A DNA stretch of 64,000 bases from the NCBI GenBank assembly GCA_963664595.2, contig CAXXOK010000011.1, positions 372,001 through 436,000 of the forward strand, written 5' to 3'. Positions 1-10,435 of this stretch are shown piece after piece (position 1 is the first letter of the stretch; each line of letters begins with the position of its first letter). Source of the DNA: CAXXOK01 sp963664595. GTDB lineage: Bacteria > Bacillota > Clostridia > Christensenellales > Aristaeellaceae. The position numbers were made by a program, and so were the translations under genes. A model generated the notes under the pieces. The model was given only the letters and a program-made list of their open reading frames with translations. It made no database searches and had not been told where the DNA came from.

Positions 1-2033
1 CGCGCCCCGGCGGCCGGGGAGGAACAAATTTTTGAAATCGCCGCACCGGTGCTTGCGGCATCCGACGATATGGGAGGAACGGCTGTCCGACGGCAGCCTG
101 CACTTTGGCAGCACTCATCTGGAGCTGGGCTGCGAGCACCCCGGCAGCGCGGATGACAGCATGGCGCAATTGGTTTGTATCCGCTTTGACCGGCTGCAAA
201 TTCCGCCAGGCGCCTTGATTTTGAGCGCCTATATCCAGTTTACCGCTTACGGCGACAGCCCCTCCGCGGACGTGTTCGATTTCTCCATCGCCGCCGAGGC
301 CGGCGCCCATTCCGCACCCCTGCCCGATGAAACGGCGCAGGATACGGCATATGCCCTCTCGTCGCGCGCCGTAACCGATAGCATCCGTTGGGCCTCGGAT
401 GAGGAAAACCGGCTGCTGTGGCACACTCCAAACGCTTCCGGGGAAGCCCAGCGAACGCCGGATCTGTCCGCGCTGGTACAGCAGATCACAGACCGGGACG
501 GCTGGCACTATGAAAACGCGATCTCGTTCCTGTTCCGGGGCACGGGCAGCCGCGTCGCCTTCAGCTATGAAAAAAATCCGGCCAGGGCCGCCGTGCTGCG
601 GGTGGCCTACACTCTCCTGCCCCTGCCCCAGCCCGCGCCGGAAAGCCTTTCGGCAGATGGGGTTACCAATCTGGACGACAACGACGGATGCATTCTTGGC
701 ACAACGCAGGCCATGGAATACCGCACCGCGGACGGCGTGGATTGGAAGCCCTGCGGAAACGACAAGACCGACGGTCTTTGCGCGGGGCGGTATTGGGTTC
801 GCTACGCCGCAAAGCCCGGCTATGCCGAAAGCGACAGTATACCGGCGGACATAGCCCAGTACGTAACGGATATCACCCTGCAGCCCGGCGCAAATGAAAC
901 GCAGATGAGCTTTACCTGGTACAGCAAGTACCGCGCCGGGCGGCGGAGCCAGGTGCAGATCGCACTGAAATCCGCGATGGAAGGAGACGCCTTTCCCGAC
1001 GGGGCGGCCCAGACGTTTACCGGTAAAAACCGGTATTCCAGCCGCTGTCTGTCCAATTCCGTCACGGTAAGCGGGCTTTTACCCGGCACGGAGTATGTGT
1101 ACCGGCTGGGAGACGGCACAGGCTATAGTGATCCCTTCTTCTTTTCCACGCAGAACCCGGCGGAATTTGCGTTTCTTTTCGTCGGCGATCCGCAGATCGG
1201 GGCCAGCGGCGGCTGGCGGCGCGACGCCAGGGGATGGCAGGCAACGCTGGACGCGGCCCTCGGCGCGTTTCCGGATACGCCGCCTTCATCCTCAGTGCGG
1301 GAGACCAGATCGAGTCGGAAGGCAACGAGGACCAATATACCGGGTTTTTCTCGCCGCAGCAGCTGACCTCCGTTCCGCTGGTTCCCGTAATCGGCAATCA
1401 CGAGGTGTGGGGCACGCACGCCCGGCATTTCACCCTGCCCAACGAATCCGACAGCTGCGGCACATCCATGGCGGGCGGCGACTACTGGTTTACCTACGGC
1501 AAGGTTCTGTTTATGGTGCTGAACACCAACACCTTCCACCCCGACGCCCACAGCGCGTTCCTCGGCGGGGCCATTGCCGCGGCGGGCGACGGCATCCGCT
1601 GGAAGATCGTGGTGTTCCACCATTCCATCTACAGCTCGGGCCCGCACGCCGACGAGCCGATCATCCTCAGCTGGCGCAGGGTTCTGGCGCCGATGATGGA
1701 TGCCTGCGGTATAGACGCGGTGCTGATGGGCCACGACCACAGCTATACCCGCACCTTTCCAATGCTGGGCGGCGAGGCGATTTCCGACGGCGAAACCGCC
1801 GCCGCAACCCCCGCGGGCACGCTGTACCTTACCGCCAATTCCGCGAGCGGCAGCAAGTATTACGATCTGCGAAACGTGGACGCGGCGTACAGCGCGTTCC
1901 GCTGGCAGGGGTATGAAACCTCCTATGTCACCGGATCGCCGTGACCGACGATTCGCTTTCGATAACCGCCTTTCGCGCCGCGGATCAATCCGTGATCGAC
2001 CGCTGCGCTATTCTGAAACAGGACGCGCCGTAA
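1..2033 (+). pseudogene. Purple acid phosphatase-like metallophosphoesterase, three frameshifts, 5' end outside window
   Basis: The family hydrolyses phosphomonoesters at a dinuclear metal site, usually outside the cell. The reading runs in frame 1 from base 1 (EEQIFEIAAPVLAASDDM), moves to frame 2 near 70-82 (SDGSLHFGSTHLELG), returns to frame 1 near 1270-1285 (AAFILSAGDQIESEGNED), and moves to frame 3 near 1930-1940 (AVTDDSLSITAF) before stopping at 2031-2033. An N-terminal beta domain is followed by a fibronectin-like domain (from about 850) and the metallophosphoesterase domain with GDPQIG, GDQIE, GNHE and GHDH metal ligands. All catalytic motifs survive, so this is either a recent pseudogene or a gene hit by sequencing errors. 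An apparent TTG start at 32 is an artefact of the first shift. Confidence 0.8.
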
Positions 2034-2156
2034 TCTTCGCTCCTTTCCCCCGGTTTATGCATTTCAGTCTTTCCAAACCCCTTCCTCCGGCCGCCGCAAA
2101 CGGCGCGTGCCCGGGCAAACAGCACAGCGGATTCAATCTATACAGCCGCTGCGGGC

Positions 2157-2168
2157 ATTGTATACAAT
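2157..2168. promoter_or_regulatory. 12-bp perfect palindrome, possible GntR-type operator
   Basis: ATTGTATACAAT is a perfect palindrome 140 bases upstream of oppB. The half-matching sequence TTGTATAC recurs at 2253-2260, overlapping the -10 box of the opp promoter. TTGTATACAA-like sites are typical of FadR-type GntR regulators, so a repressor may bind both. No regulator gene for it is seen nearby. Confidence 0.4.
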
Positions 2169-2232
2169 TCCATATTAACCCAACCGTTCGCAAATCCGCG
2201 CGGCGCAAGGCTCTCCCCATAGAATTTCTTCC

Positions 2233-2261
2233 TTGTAACAACAGGTAAAACGTTGTATACT
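2233..2261 (+). promoter_or_regulatory. Sigma-A promoter of the opp operon
   Basis: TTGTAA at 2233-2238 and TATACT at 2256-2261 are separated by exactly 17 bases. Transcription would begin near 2268, about 40 bases before the oppB start. Confidence 0.7.
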
Positions 2262-2309
2262 AGATTTGCATATTTTTTGCAGATAATTGAAGAATGCCGA
2301 GGGGATAGA

Positions 2310-3233
2310 ATGACAACTTACATACTCAAGCGGGTGTTCGCCGCTATCCTGACGATTTTTTTGATCGCCACGATAACGTTCTTCATGATGCATTCCATAC
2401 CGGGCGGCCCGTTCACACGGGAAAGACCGGTACCGGATTCCATCCTGAAGGTGCTCAATGAAAAATATCATCTGGACGATCCGCTGCTCAAACAGTACGC
2501 CGACTACATGCTGGGGTTGGCAAAGTTTGATTTGGGACCGTCCTATTCAAAAATAGGTGTGGAAGTGAACGAGCTGATCGCGGGGGGCTTCCCCACGTCG
2601 GCGAAAATCGGCCTGTTGGCTACGGCGCTGATCATCCTGCTGGGGATTCCCATCGGTATTATCTCAGCGCTCAAGCAAAACAAGCCGATTGACTATATCG
2701 TCATGTTTTTTGCCACACTGGGGGTGACGGTTCCCAGCTTCGTTGTCGCCACCCTGATCATCTATATCTTTGCGGGTATACTCGGGTGGCTGCCAACCTT
2801 CGGCCTCTCGTCCCCGCTGGGGTACATCGGGCCGGTGGTTGCGCTGAGCGGCTACTCGCTTTCCTTTGTGGCGCGCCTCACGCGCTCGTCCATGCTTGAG
2901 GTGCTGCGGCAGGATTACATCCGCACGGCGCGCGCTAACGGCATCCGGGAGCGCAAGGTGATGTTCAAGCACGCGATGAAAAACGCGCTGATCCCCGTGG
3001 TCACCTACGTGGGCCCGATGATCGCCGCCATCCTGACCGGTTCCTTCGTTATTGAAAGGATCTTCGCGCTGCCCGGCATGGGCCAGTATTTTGTGGAGAG
3101 TATCACAAACCGCGACTATACCACCATCATGGGCATGACGGTGTTTTATTCGGCCTTCTATATCATCATGGTGCAACTGGTGGATGTAGCCTATGCGCTC
3201 ATTGATCCCAGAATCAAGTTTACGAAAGGATAA
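2310..3233 (+). CDS. oppB: Oligopeptide ABC transporter permease OppB
   Basis: This 307-residue inner-membrane permease forms one half of the channel that imports peptides bound by OppA. It begins with the family's typical TYILKRVFAAIL first membrane segment, has about six hydrophobic segments, and carries the EAA loop near residues 205-225 (DYIRTARANGIRERKVMFKHA) that contacts the ATPases. The ATG at 2310 is chosen because GAGGGG precedes it and because an upstream in-frame ATG lies inside the promoter. It is the first gene of oppBCDF-oppA and is followed by oppC after 6 bases. Length is normal for the family. Confidence 0.93.
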   Translation: MTTYILKRVFAAILTIFLIATITFFMMHSIPGGPFTRERPVPDSILKVLNEKYHLDDPLLKQYADYMLGLAKFDLGPSYSKIGVEVNELIAGGFPTSAKIGLLATALIILLGIPIGIISALKQNKPIDYIVMFFATLGVTVPSFVVATLIIYIFAGILGWLPTFGLSSPLGYIGPVVALSGYSLSFVARLTRSSMLEVLRQDYIRTARANGIRERKVMFKHAMKNALIPVVTYVGPMIAAILTGSFVIERIFALPGMGQYFVESITNRDYTTIMGMTVFYSAFYIIMVQLVDVAYALIDPRIKFTKG

Positions 3234-3239
3234 GAGAGC

Positions 3240-4511
3240 ATGAGTGCGATTGATAAACAGGAATTTACCTTTGTTGGCAACATCGCCAAAGAAAGCGAAA
3301 CCTACCGCGCGTCGCTGACCTATTGGCAGGACGCCTGGCGGAGGCTGAAAAAGAACAAGCTGGCCATGGTGGGCCTGGTGCTGATTGTGCTGATCGTGCT
3401 GTTTGGCGTGGCCGGTCCCTATTTTACCGCCGTTTCCTATTCCGATCAGAGCAACGAATACAAAAACCTGCCGCCGCGGCTGCACGTGTATACGCTCACG
3501 GACGAGCTTTCCGTTTACGTATCCAACGACTACAATATGTTTGCCGTGGATAACGACGGAAACCTGACACACCTGCAGCAGGTGGAATCCAACGCCACCA
3601 CGCTGGACCGCACGTTTACCGGTGCGGTAATGACGCCCGCGGAGCTGAAAAAGCAGCAGGCGGAAGCCAAAAACCAGTCCGAGCAGCACACGAAAAGCTA
3701 TCTCTACGGCGACAGCGAAATTCTGCTGGATTATTCCAACCGCGTGATTGACACCCCGGTGGGCGATTACGAGGTAAAGATCATCTACGGCGATTACGAG
3801 GCGACGCAGACCACGCGCGTCGTGTACAACCGGCGTTTTCCCTTCGGCACCGATGTGCTGGGCCGCGACCTGCTGACGCGCGTAATGTACGGCGCGCGCA
3901 TCTCGCTGCTGGTGGCGCTGGTGGCCACGCTGGTCAACTTTGTGATCGGCGTGCTCTACGGCGCGATCTCCGGCTTTGAAGGCGGCCGGGTGGACAACAT
4001 CATGATGCGCATCGTGGACATCATCAATTCCATCCCGCTGATGCTGTATATCATCCTGCTGATGGTGCTGGTGGGCAACAAGGGCATCTGGACCATTGTG
4101 CTGGCCATCGGCACCGTATACTGGGTGGGCATGGCCCGCCTGGTGCGCGGGCAGACGCTTTCCCTCAAGGAGCAGGAGTACGTGCTGGCGGCGCGGACGC
4201 TGGGTGTATCCCGCCTCAACATCATCCGCAAGCATTTGATTCCCAACGCTATGGGCCCCATCATCATCTCCATGACCATGATGATCCCCACGGCCGTGTT
4301 TACCGAATCCTTCCTCAGCTTCATCGGCCTGGGCGTATCGGCCCCGATGGCCTCGTGGGGTACGCTTGCCAACAACGCGCTTCCCGGTTTGCTAACCTAT
4401 CCCTACCAGCTGATGTTCCCGGCATTCGCGATCGCCATCACCATGCTGGCGTTTAACTTCCTGGGCGACGGCCTTCGGGATGCGCTCGACCCACGACTGC
4501 GGAAAGGCTGA
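3240..4511 (+). CDS. oppC: Oligopeptide ABC transporter permease OppC with a long extracytoplasmic insertion
   Basis: This 423-residue partner permease of OppB completes the membrane channel. The first membrane segment is at residues 41-60; the usual FPFGTDVLGRDLLTRV motif follows only at about residue 200. The EAA loop (EYVLAARTLGVSRLNIIRKH) is near residue 310. Standard OppC proteins have about 300 residues; the extra 120-140 residues between the first membrane segment and the FGTD motif (about 62-198) are hydrophilic and should face outwards. Such an insertion could hold or sense the binding protein; that is inference. It lies 6 bases after oppB and 8 before oppD. Confidence 0.92.
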   Translation: MSAIDKQEFTFVGNIAKESETYRASLTYWQDAWRRLKKNKLAMVGLVLIVLIVLFGVAGPYFTAVSYSDQSNEYKNLPPRLHVYTLTDELSVYVSNDYNMFAVDNDGNLTHLQQVESNATTLDRTFTGAVMTPAELKKQQAEAKNQSEQHTKSYLYGDSEILLDYSNRVIDTPVGDYEVKIIYGDYEATQTTRVVYNRRFPFGTDVLGRDLLTRVMYGARISLLVALVATLVNFVIGVLYGAISGFEGGRVDNIMMRIVDIINSIPLMLYIILLMVLVGNKGIWTIVLAIGTVYWVGMARLVRGQTLSLKEQEYVLAARTLGVSRLNIIRKHLIPNAMGPIIISMTMMIPTAVFTESFLSFIGLGVSAPMASWGTLANNALPGLLTYPYQLMFPAFAIAITMLAFNFLGDGLRDALDPRLRKG

Positions 4512-4519
4512 GGTGCATC

Positions 4520-5549
<1,030 letters not shown>

Positions 5550-5557
<8 letters not shown>

Positions 5558-6539
5558 GGCCTATGATAAAAGCGAAGTCCTCCTTGAGGTCAAGGGGCTG
5601 AAAAAATACTTTTCATTGGGCAAAAAGCTGTTTTCCAAACACGAAAAACAGCTCAAAGCCGTGGATGACGTCTCCTTTTATATCCGCCGCGGCGAAACGC
5701 TTGGCCTTGTGGGCGAGAGCGGCTGCGGCAAGTCCACCACCGGCCGGACCATCCTGAAGCTTTACGAGCCCACCGGCGGACAGATTTTGTTCAACGGCGT
5801 GGACATCACCAATTATTCCCAAAAGGAAATGCTCCCCTACCGCAAGCGTATGCAGATGATCTTTCAGGATCCCTATGCCTCGCTCAACACCCGCATGACG
5901 GTAACCGATATCATCGGCGAGGGTATCGACACCCATCACCTGTATAAGGGCAAGGATCGGCAGGACCGCATCTATGAGCTGCTGGACAAGGTGGATTTGA
6001 AACGCGAGTTTGCCAACCGTTATCCGCACGAGTTTTCCGGCGGCCAGCGCCAGCGCATCGGCATCGCCCGCGCCATGGCCGTGGAACCGGAGCTGATCAT
6101 CTGCGATGAGCCCATTTCCGCGCTGGATGTATCCATTCAGGCGCAGGTGGTGAACATGCTGGAGGATCTGCAGGATGAGATGGGGCTGACCTATCTGTTC
6201 ATCGCGCACGATCTTTCCATGGTCAAGCACATCTCCGACCGTATCGGCGTGATGTACCTGGGGCAGCTGGCGGAAGTTTGCGAAAGCAACGAGCTGTACC
6301 AGAATCCGCTGCACCCCTACACGCAGGCGCTGCTGTCGGCCATCCCCATCCCGGATCCGCGCATCACCCGCAAAAACAAGCGTATCGTGCTGCAGGGCGA
6401 CGTTACCAGCCCCATTGATCCCAAGGACAATTGCCGCTTTGCCGGGCGCTGCCCCAAGTGCAAGGCCATCTGCCGCGAGCAGGCGCCGGAAATGCGGGAG
6501 GTGTCTCCCGGGCACTTTGTGGCCTGTCACTTTGTGTGA
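5550..6539 (+). CDS. oppF: Oligopeptide ABC transporter ATP-binding protein OppF
   Basis: This 329-residue ATPase pairs with OppD. It has Walker A GESGCGKSTTG, signature FSGGQRQRIGIARA, Walker B LIICDEPISALD, the H-loop in IAHDLSMV and a cysteine-bearing C-terminal extension (CRFAGRCPKCKAIC). The ATG at 5550 is preferred over an upstream in-frame ATG at 5502 because the protein then begins as its family does and overlaps the oppD stop. An AT-rich hairpin follows the gene before oppA. Confidence 0.94.
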
Positions 6540-6578
6540 TTTTCGTAATCTGAAACGTGTTTTTTACGGCCGGATAAT

Positions 6579-6611
6579 AAAAAGATTTTATACAGTGTAT
6601 GTAATCTTTTT
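6579..6611 (+). terminator. Hairpin between oppF and oppA
   Basis: AAAAAGATT (6579-6587) pairs with AATCTTTTT (6603-6611), ending in a T run. It may partly terminate after oppF or stabilise the upstream transcript; the stem is A/T only, so it is weak. Confidence 0.4.
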
Positions 6612-6695
6612 AGGCCGGGTTGGGAAAGCCGCTTTCTTTTTCCCGTAACCTATGTTACAATTAGGGTATCATTTTAAAAACTGGAGGGGCATACC

Positions 6696-8486
6696 ATGTC
6701 GGAAAAACAAACAACTGGCACCAAAAGCCGCACAACGGTTCTTGTCCTGTTAAGCTTGGTAGCAGTGGTAGCAATCGTATTTGCTGTTATAGGCTTCACA
6801 GGTCAGTCCTCGCTTTCCAAGCAGGTTGACGAGCTCAACGCGCAGATCGCAACCCTGGAAACGCAATTGTCCGAGTATCAGCAGCAGGCTGCGGAAGCGG
6901 AAGCCGCCAAGGCGGAAGCGGAAGCTGCTCTTGAAGAGCTGACCAAGGGCCGCACGGAAATGAACTGGAACATCGGTGCGGAACCCAAAACGATGGATCC
7001 CGGCCTCAACGGCGCCTCTGACGGCGGCGACGTGATCAACCAGACCTTTGAAGGCCTTGTCCGCGAGAAATCCGGCGTTGTGTATCCGGGTATCGCCGAG
7101 AGCTGGGAAACCTCCGAAGATGGCTTGACCGTTACCTTCCACCTCCGCACGTCGAACTGGTCCGACGGTTCTCCGTTGACCGCGAACGACTTTGTGTACT
7201 CCTGGCTGCGCGCCATGGCCCCGGAAACCGCTTCTGAGTATTCCTGGCTGTGGGAGTACACCAATGTGGTCGGCGCCTGGGACTATGTCTCCGGCGAAGG
7301 CACGGCGGATGCCGTTGGCATCTCCGCTCCGGATGACAACACCTTCGTGGTGCAGTTGTCTGACCCGACCGATTACTTCGTATCCCTGATGGCGTTCTAT
7401 CACTTCAAGCCCGTGAAGCAGTCCGCAGTTGAAGCCGTGGGCGGCGAAGACGGCACCTGGGCCGCCAATCCCGACCTGTTCGTATCCAACGGCGCCTTTG
7501 TGCTCACCGAGTACACCATTGGCGACGGCCTGCGCCTGGAAAAGAACCCCGAATACTGGAATGCCGAGAACGTTGGCCTGACCGCGATCAACGCCAAGTT
7601 CATCGATACCGCCACCACCGCTTACCTGGCGTACCAGGCTGGCGAGCTGGACTTCATCCCCGATGTGCCCGTGGACGAAATTCCCCGGCTGATCGCGGAA
7701 GATCCGAACTTCTTCGTATTCCCGCTGTTGGGCACCTACTACTACAGCTTCAACATGGACCTTGAACTTTGGTCCGATGCCCGCGTGCGCAGAGCCCTCG
7801 CAATGGGCTTTGACCGTCAGCTTGTCTGCGACACCCTGGCCTCCGGGCAAGTGCCCGCCGCTGGTTTCATTCCGCCCGGATTCCTGGATGCGGACGGCAA
7901 CGACTTCTTCGCAACTGCCGGCACCTATGGCCTGTCCACCGACAAATCCAGCGTAGATGCCGCAAAGGCTCTGCTGGTTGAAGCCGGATATCCCGACGGC
8001 GTGGGCTTCCCGACATTCGCTCTTACGTACAACACCTCCGAAGCGCACCAGACCATTGCCGAGATCATGCAGGAGCAGTGGAAGACCAACCTGGGCATCA
8101 GCTGCGAGCTGGAGAACCAGGAATGGGCCGTGTTCCAGGATACCCGCAAAGAAGGCGACTTTGAACTCGCCCGCGGCGGCTGGCTGACCGACTTCATGGA
8201 TCCGATCGGCATGCTGGGCATCTTCAAGACCAAGGATCTTGCCTACAACGATCCGAACTACTACAATCCTGATTTTGAAGCCGCGCTGGACGCTGCCTCT
8301 GCCGCAGCAACTCCCGCCGATCACTTCAAGTATCTGTATGATGCGCAGACGATCTTCATGAACGACATGCCCATCATCCCCGTCTATCACTATTCCGACA
8401 CCATGCTCGCCTCCCCCGTGGTTGAGGGCTGGGATCGTTCCGTGCTGGGCACCGTGGACTTCACCGGCGCCAGCATCGTGGAATAA
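6696..8486 (+). CDS. oppA: Peptide ABC transporter substrate-binding protein OppA, membrane-anchored by a coiled-coil stalk
   Basis: This 596-residue extracytoplasmic receptor captures peptides and delivers them to OppBC. Residues 13-34 form a membrane segment without a lipobox cysteine. Residues 38-84 are a heptad-like stalk rich in E, A, K and Q (QVDELNAQIATLETQLSEY). The SBP_bac_5 domain starts near residue 90 (EPKTMDPGLNGASDG) and runs to the end. Most Gram-positive OppA proteins are lipoproteins; here an uncleaved signal anchor plus a stalk seems to replace the lipid. GGAGGGG lies before the ATG. A strong terminator follows, so this is the last gene of the operon. Confidence 0.92.
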   Translation: MSEKQTTGTKSRTTVLVLLSLVAVVAIVFAVIGFTGQSSLSKQVDELNAQIATLETQLSEYQQQAAEAEAAKAEAEAALEELTKGRTEMNWNIGAEPKTMDPGLNGASDGGDVINQTFEGLVREKSGVVYPGIAESWETSEDGLTVTFHLRTSNWSDGSPLTANDFVYSWLRAMAPETASEYSWLWEYTNVVGAWDYVSGEGTADAVGISAPDDNTFVVQLSDPTDYFVSLMAFYHFKPVKQSAVEAVGGEDGTWAANPDLFVSNGAFVLTEYTIGDGLRLEKNPEYWNAENVGLTAINAKFIDTATTAYLAYQAGELDFIPDVPVDEIPRLIAEDPNFFVFPLLGTYYYSFNMDLELWSDARVRRALAMGFDRQLVCDTLASGQVPAAGFIPPGFLDADGNDFFATAGTYGLSTDKSSVDAAKALLVEAGYPDGVGFPTFALTYNTSEAHQTIAEIMQEQWKTNLGISCELENQEWAVFQDTRKEGDFELARGGWLTDFMDPIGMLGIFKTKDLAYNDPNYYNPDFEAALDAASAAATPADHFKYLYDAQTIFMNDMPIIPVYHYSDTMLASPVVEGWDRSVLGTVDFTGASIVE

Positions 8487-8510
8487 CCCACACATCGCGT
8501 AACAAACAGG

Positions 8511-8539
8511 AGCCGGCCGCAACAGCGGCCGGCTTTTTT
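8511..8539 (+). terminator. Rho-independent terminator after oppA
   Basis: AGCCGGCCGC and GCGGCCGGCT form a 10-base-pair stem around the loop AACA, followed by a run of T. Confidence 0.92.
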
Positions 8540-8584
8540 GTTTCCCTTTTGGAAGTAAGATTTTGGCTCTGCCTACCCGCAGCC

Positions 8585-8635
8585 TTGCATACATTCTTTC
8601 CTATCCGCTATAATAGGACATCAACCTGTCCTCTA
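8585..8635 (+). promoter_or_regulatory. Promoter and operator of the WYL regulator gene
   Basis: TTGCAT (8585-8590) and TATAAT (8609-8614) are separated by 18 bases. Overlapping the -10 box is the inverted repeat AATAGGAC-N8-GTCCTCTA, beginning at 8612. The same half-sites with the same 8-base spacer occur upstream of the GyrI-like gene at 9692. The likely reading is autoregulation by the WYL protein. Confidence 0.7.
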
Positions 8636-8666
8636 TTCCGGAATCCTTTATACCGGGGGTGAAAGC

Positions 8667-9575
8667 ATGCAAATCCATCGCCTGTTTGAAATCGTTTACC
8701 TGCTCATTGAGCGCAGAACCATGACAGCCGGGCAGCTTGCGGAGCATTTTGAGGTATCGGTACGTACCATCCGCCGGGATATCGATGTGCTCTCCGAAGC
8801 GGGAATCCCGCTGTACACCACGCGCGGCAAGGGCGGCGGCATATCACTGATGGATGGATATGTGCTCAATAAAGCGCTTTTTTCGGAAAATGAGCAAACC
8901 GGTATCCTGGCCGCCCTGCAGCAGCTGTCCGCCACGCAGTATCCGGAAACGATGTCCGTGATTTCCAAGCTGAAAGGGATTTTTCTCAAGCAGACGGTGG
9001 ACTGGCTGGAGGTGGATTTCTCCCATTGGGGCAGCGGGATTGCCGATAAGGAAAAGCTGGAAACGCTTCAGGCCGCCGTGCTGAACCGGCAGGCCCTTGC
9101 CATCACCTATTCCAACACCCACGGCGAAACCGCCCGGCGCGTTATCTATCCGCTCAAGCTGTGTTTCAAGTCCATGGCCTGGTATGTGAGCGCGTACTGT
9201 ACGCTGAAAAACGATTACCGGGTTTTCAAGCTCAGCCGCCTGCACGATCCCAAGCTGATCGACCGCTACTTCGGGGAGCTGAACCTGCAGGCCCCACCGA
9301 TTGATTTTCAGGAGCCCACGCAGCCGCCGATGCCGATGACCCTCTTGTTTCATCCGCGTCAGGCACACCGCGTGTACGATGAGTTCAGTATAGAGCAAAT
9401 CACCCGGCGGGAGGATGGGTATTTGCAGGTATGCACATTCCAGTCCTCGGAAGCATGGATGATCTCCTATCTGTTCACCTTCGGCCCCGACCTGGAGGTG
9501 CTGGCGCCTCCGGAAATCCGCGCGGATATGGCCGCGCTTGCGAAATCGGTTCTTCAAAAATATCAAGAGGGATAA
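8667..9575 (+). CDS. HTH and WYL-domain transcriptional regulator (YafY family)
   Basis: This 302-residue DNA-binding protein has an N-terminal winged helix (residues 1-60, with TAGQLAEHFEVSVRTIRRDID as recognition region) and a WYL ligand-sensing domain from about residue 140, with the signature in MAWYVSAYC. A C-terminal WCX-like part follows. The start has GGGGGTGAAAGC before the ATG. It lies upstream of, and codirectional with, the GyrI-like, DUF3795 and helix-hairpin-helix genes. Paired operators at its own promoter and at 9692 suggest that it controls itself and that set. WYL regulators often sense nucleic acids or small molecules; the ligand here is unknown. Confidence 0.9.
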   Translation: MQIHRLFEIVYLLIERRTMTAGQLAEHFEVSVRTIRRDIDVLSEAGIPLYTTRGKGGGISLMDGYVLNKALFSENEQTGILAALQQLSATQYPETMSVISKLKGIFLKQTVDWLEVDFSHWGSGIADKEKLETLQAAVLNRQALAITYSNTHGETARRVIYPLKLCFKSMAWYVSAYCTLKNDYRVFKLSRLHDPKLIDRYFGELNLQAPPIDFQEPTQPPMPMTLLFHPRQAHRVYDEFSIEQITRREDGYLQVCTFQSSEAWMISYLFTFGPDLEVLAPPEIRADMAALAKSVLQKYQEG

Positions 9576-9691
9576 AAACCGGTCACGCCATGACTATCCA
9601 ATGCGTTAAAAAGAAGTTCGGCCCGGCCATCAGGCTCTGGAAAGAGAAGCTGCGGCAGCATACTGTAAATTTATCCTGCGTTTCTCGCATC

Positions 9692-9734
9692 AATAGGACG
9701 CAGAGTTGTCCTATTATGAAGGGTATCCTATAGG
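9692..9734 (+). promoter_or_regulatory. Operator and promoter of the GyrI-like gene
   Basis: AATAGGAC-N8-GTCCTATT (9692-9715) is a perfect inverted repeat matching the one at the WYL gene. TTGTCC (9706-9711) and TATAGG (9729-9734), 17 bases apart, could be a weak promoter whose -35 box is inside the operator. Confidence 0.65.
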
Positions 9735-9760
9735 TAATCCATAACAGGGAGGGATACTCA

Positions 9761-10399
9761 ATGGCAGTTTTTGATTTCAAGAAAAACCAGAAGGATTTGT
9801 ATCAGCCAACCACGGCCCCGGTCATTGTAGACGTTCCCGAGATGCTGTTTCTGATGGCGGACGGGCAGGGCGACCCCAATACCGGCGATGACTTCGCCTC
9901 GGCGATCGAGGCGCTGTATAGCCTTGCCTATGCCATCCGTATGAATAAAGCAGAACCGGAGTACATTGCCTATGTAGTGCCGCCCTCGGAAGGTTTTTGG
10001 GATTTCGCCGATCCCCAGACCGCGCTTGCAGACCGTACCGCAATAGACAAAAGCCAGTTCGTGTGGACGCTCGCCATCCGCCAGCCCGATTTTGTTACGC
10101 CGCAGGTGCTGGAAAGGGCGAAAGCGAAACTAACCAAGAAGAAACCGGAGCTTGCTCTGGACCGCGTCCGGCTGCAAACCTTCCGCGAAGGTCTGTGCGT
10201 GCAGGCGCTGCACCTGGGCCCTTACAGCACCGAACCCGCTACCCTCCAAGCTATGAAGCGCTATCAGGAACAGCGACGGTTTACGCTGGATTACACCGCC
10301 GAGCGCAGGCACCACGAGCTTTATCTCAGCAACCCGAAAACCACCGAGCCCGGCAAAATGAAAACCATCCTGCGGCTGCCGATCCGAAGAGGCAGATAA
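9761..10399 (+). CDS. GyrI-like small-molecule-binding domain protein
   Basis: This 212-residue cytoplasmic protein resembles the GyrI-like family often encoded beside WYL regulators (PEMLFLMADGQGDPN near residue 27; EGLCVQALHLGPYSTEP near 145). These domains bind small amphipathic ligands, and some relatives hydrolyse cyclopropanoids; no specific ligand can be read here. GGAGGGATACTCA precedes the ATG. The gene has its own operator-bearing promoter and is followed after 36 bases by the DUF3795 gene. Confidence 0.85.
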   Translation: MAVFDFKKNQKDLYQPTTAPVIVDVPEMLFLMADGQGDPNTGDDFASAIEALYSLAYAIRMNKAEPEYIAYVVPPSEGFWDFADPQTALADRTAIDKSQFVWTLAIRQPDFVTPQVLERAKAKLTKKKPELALDRVRLQTFREGLCVQALHLGPYSTEPATLQAMKRYQEQRRFTLDYTAERRHHELYLSNPKTTEPGKMKTILRLPIRRGR

Positions 10400-10435
10400 G
10401 GCAAGGCATTATTTCCGGAAAGCGAGGAAAGAACC

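Noticed and set aside
2664..4235. Long minus-strand open frame opposite oppB and oppC (523 codons)
   Set aside because: It is rich in His and Gln and mirrors GC-rich coding on the plus strand; the plus strand encodes clear transporter proteins. The same applies at 6750-8594, 33038-34993 and 35083-37479.
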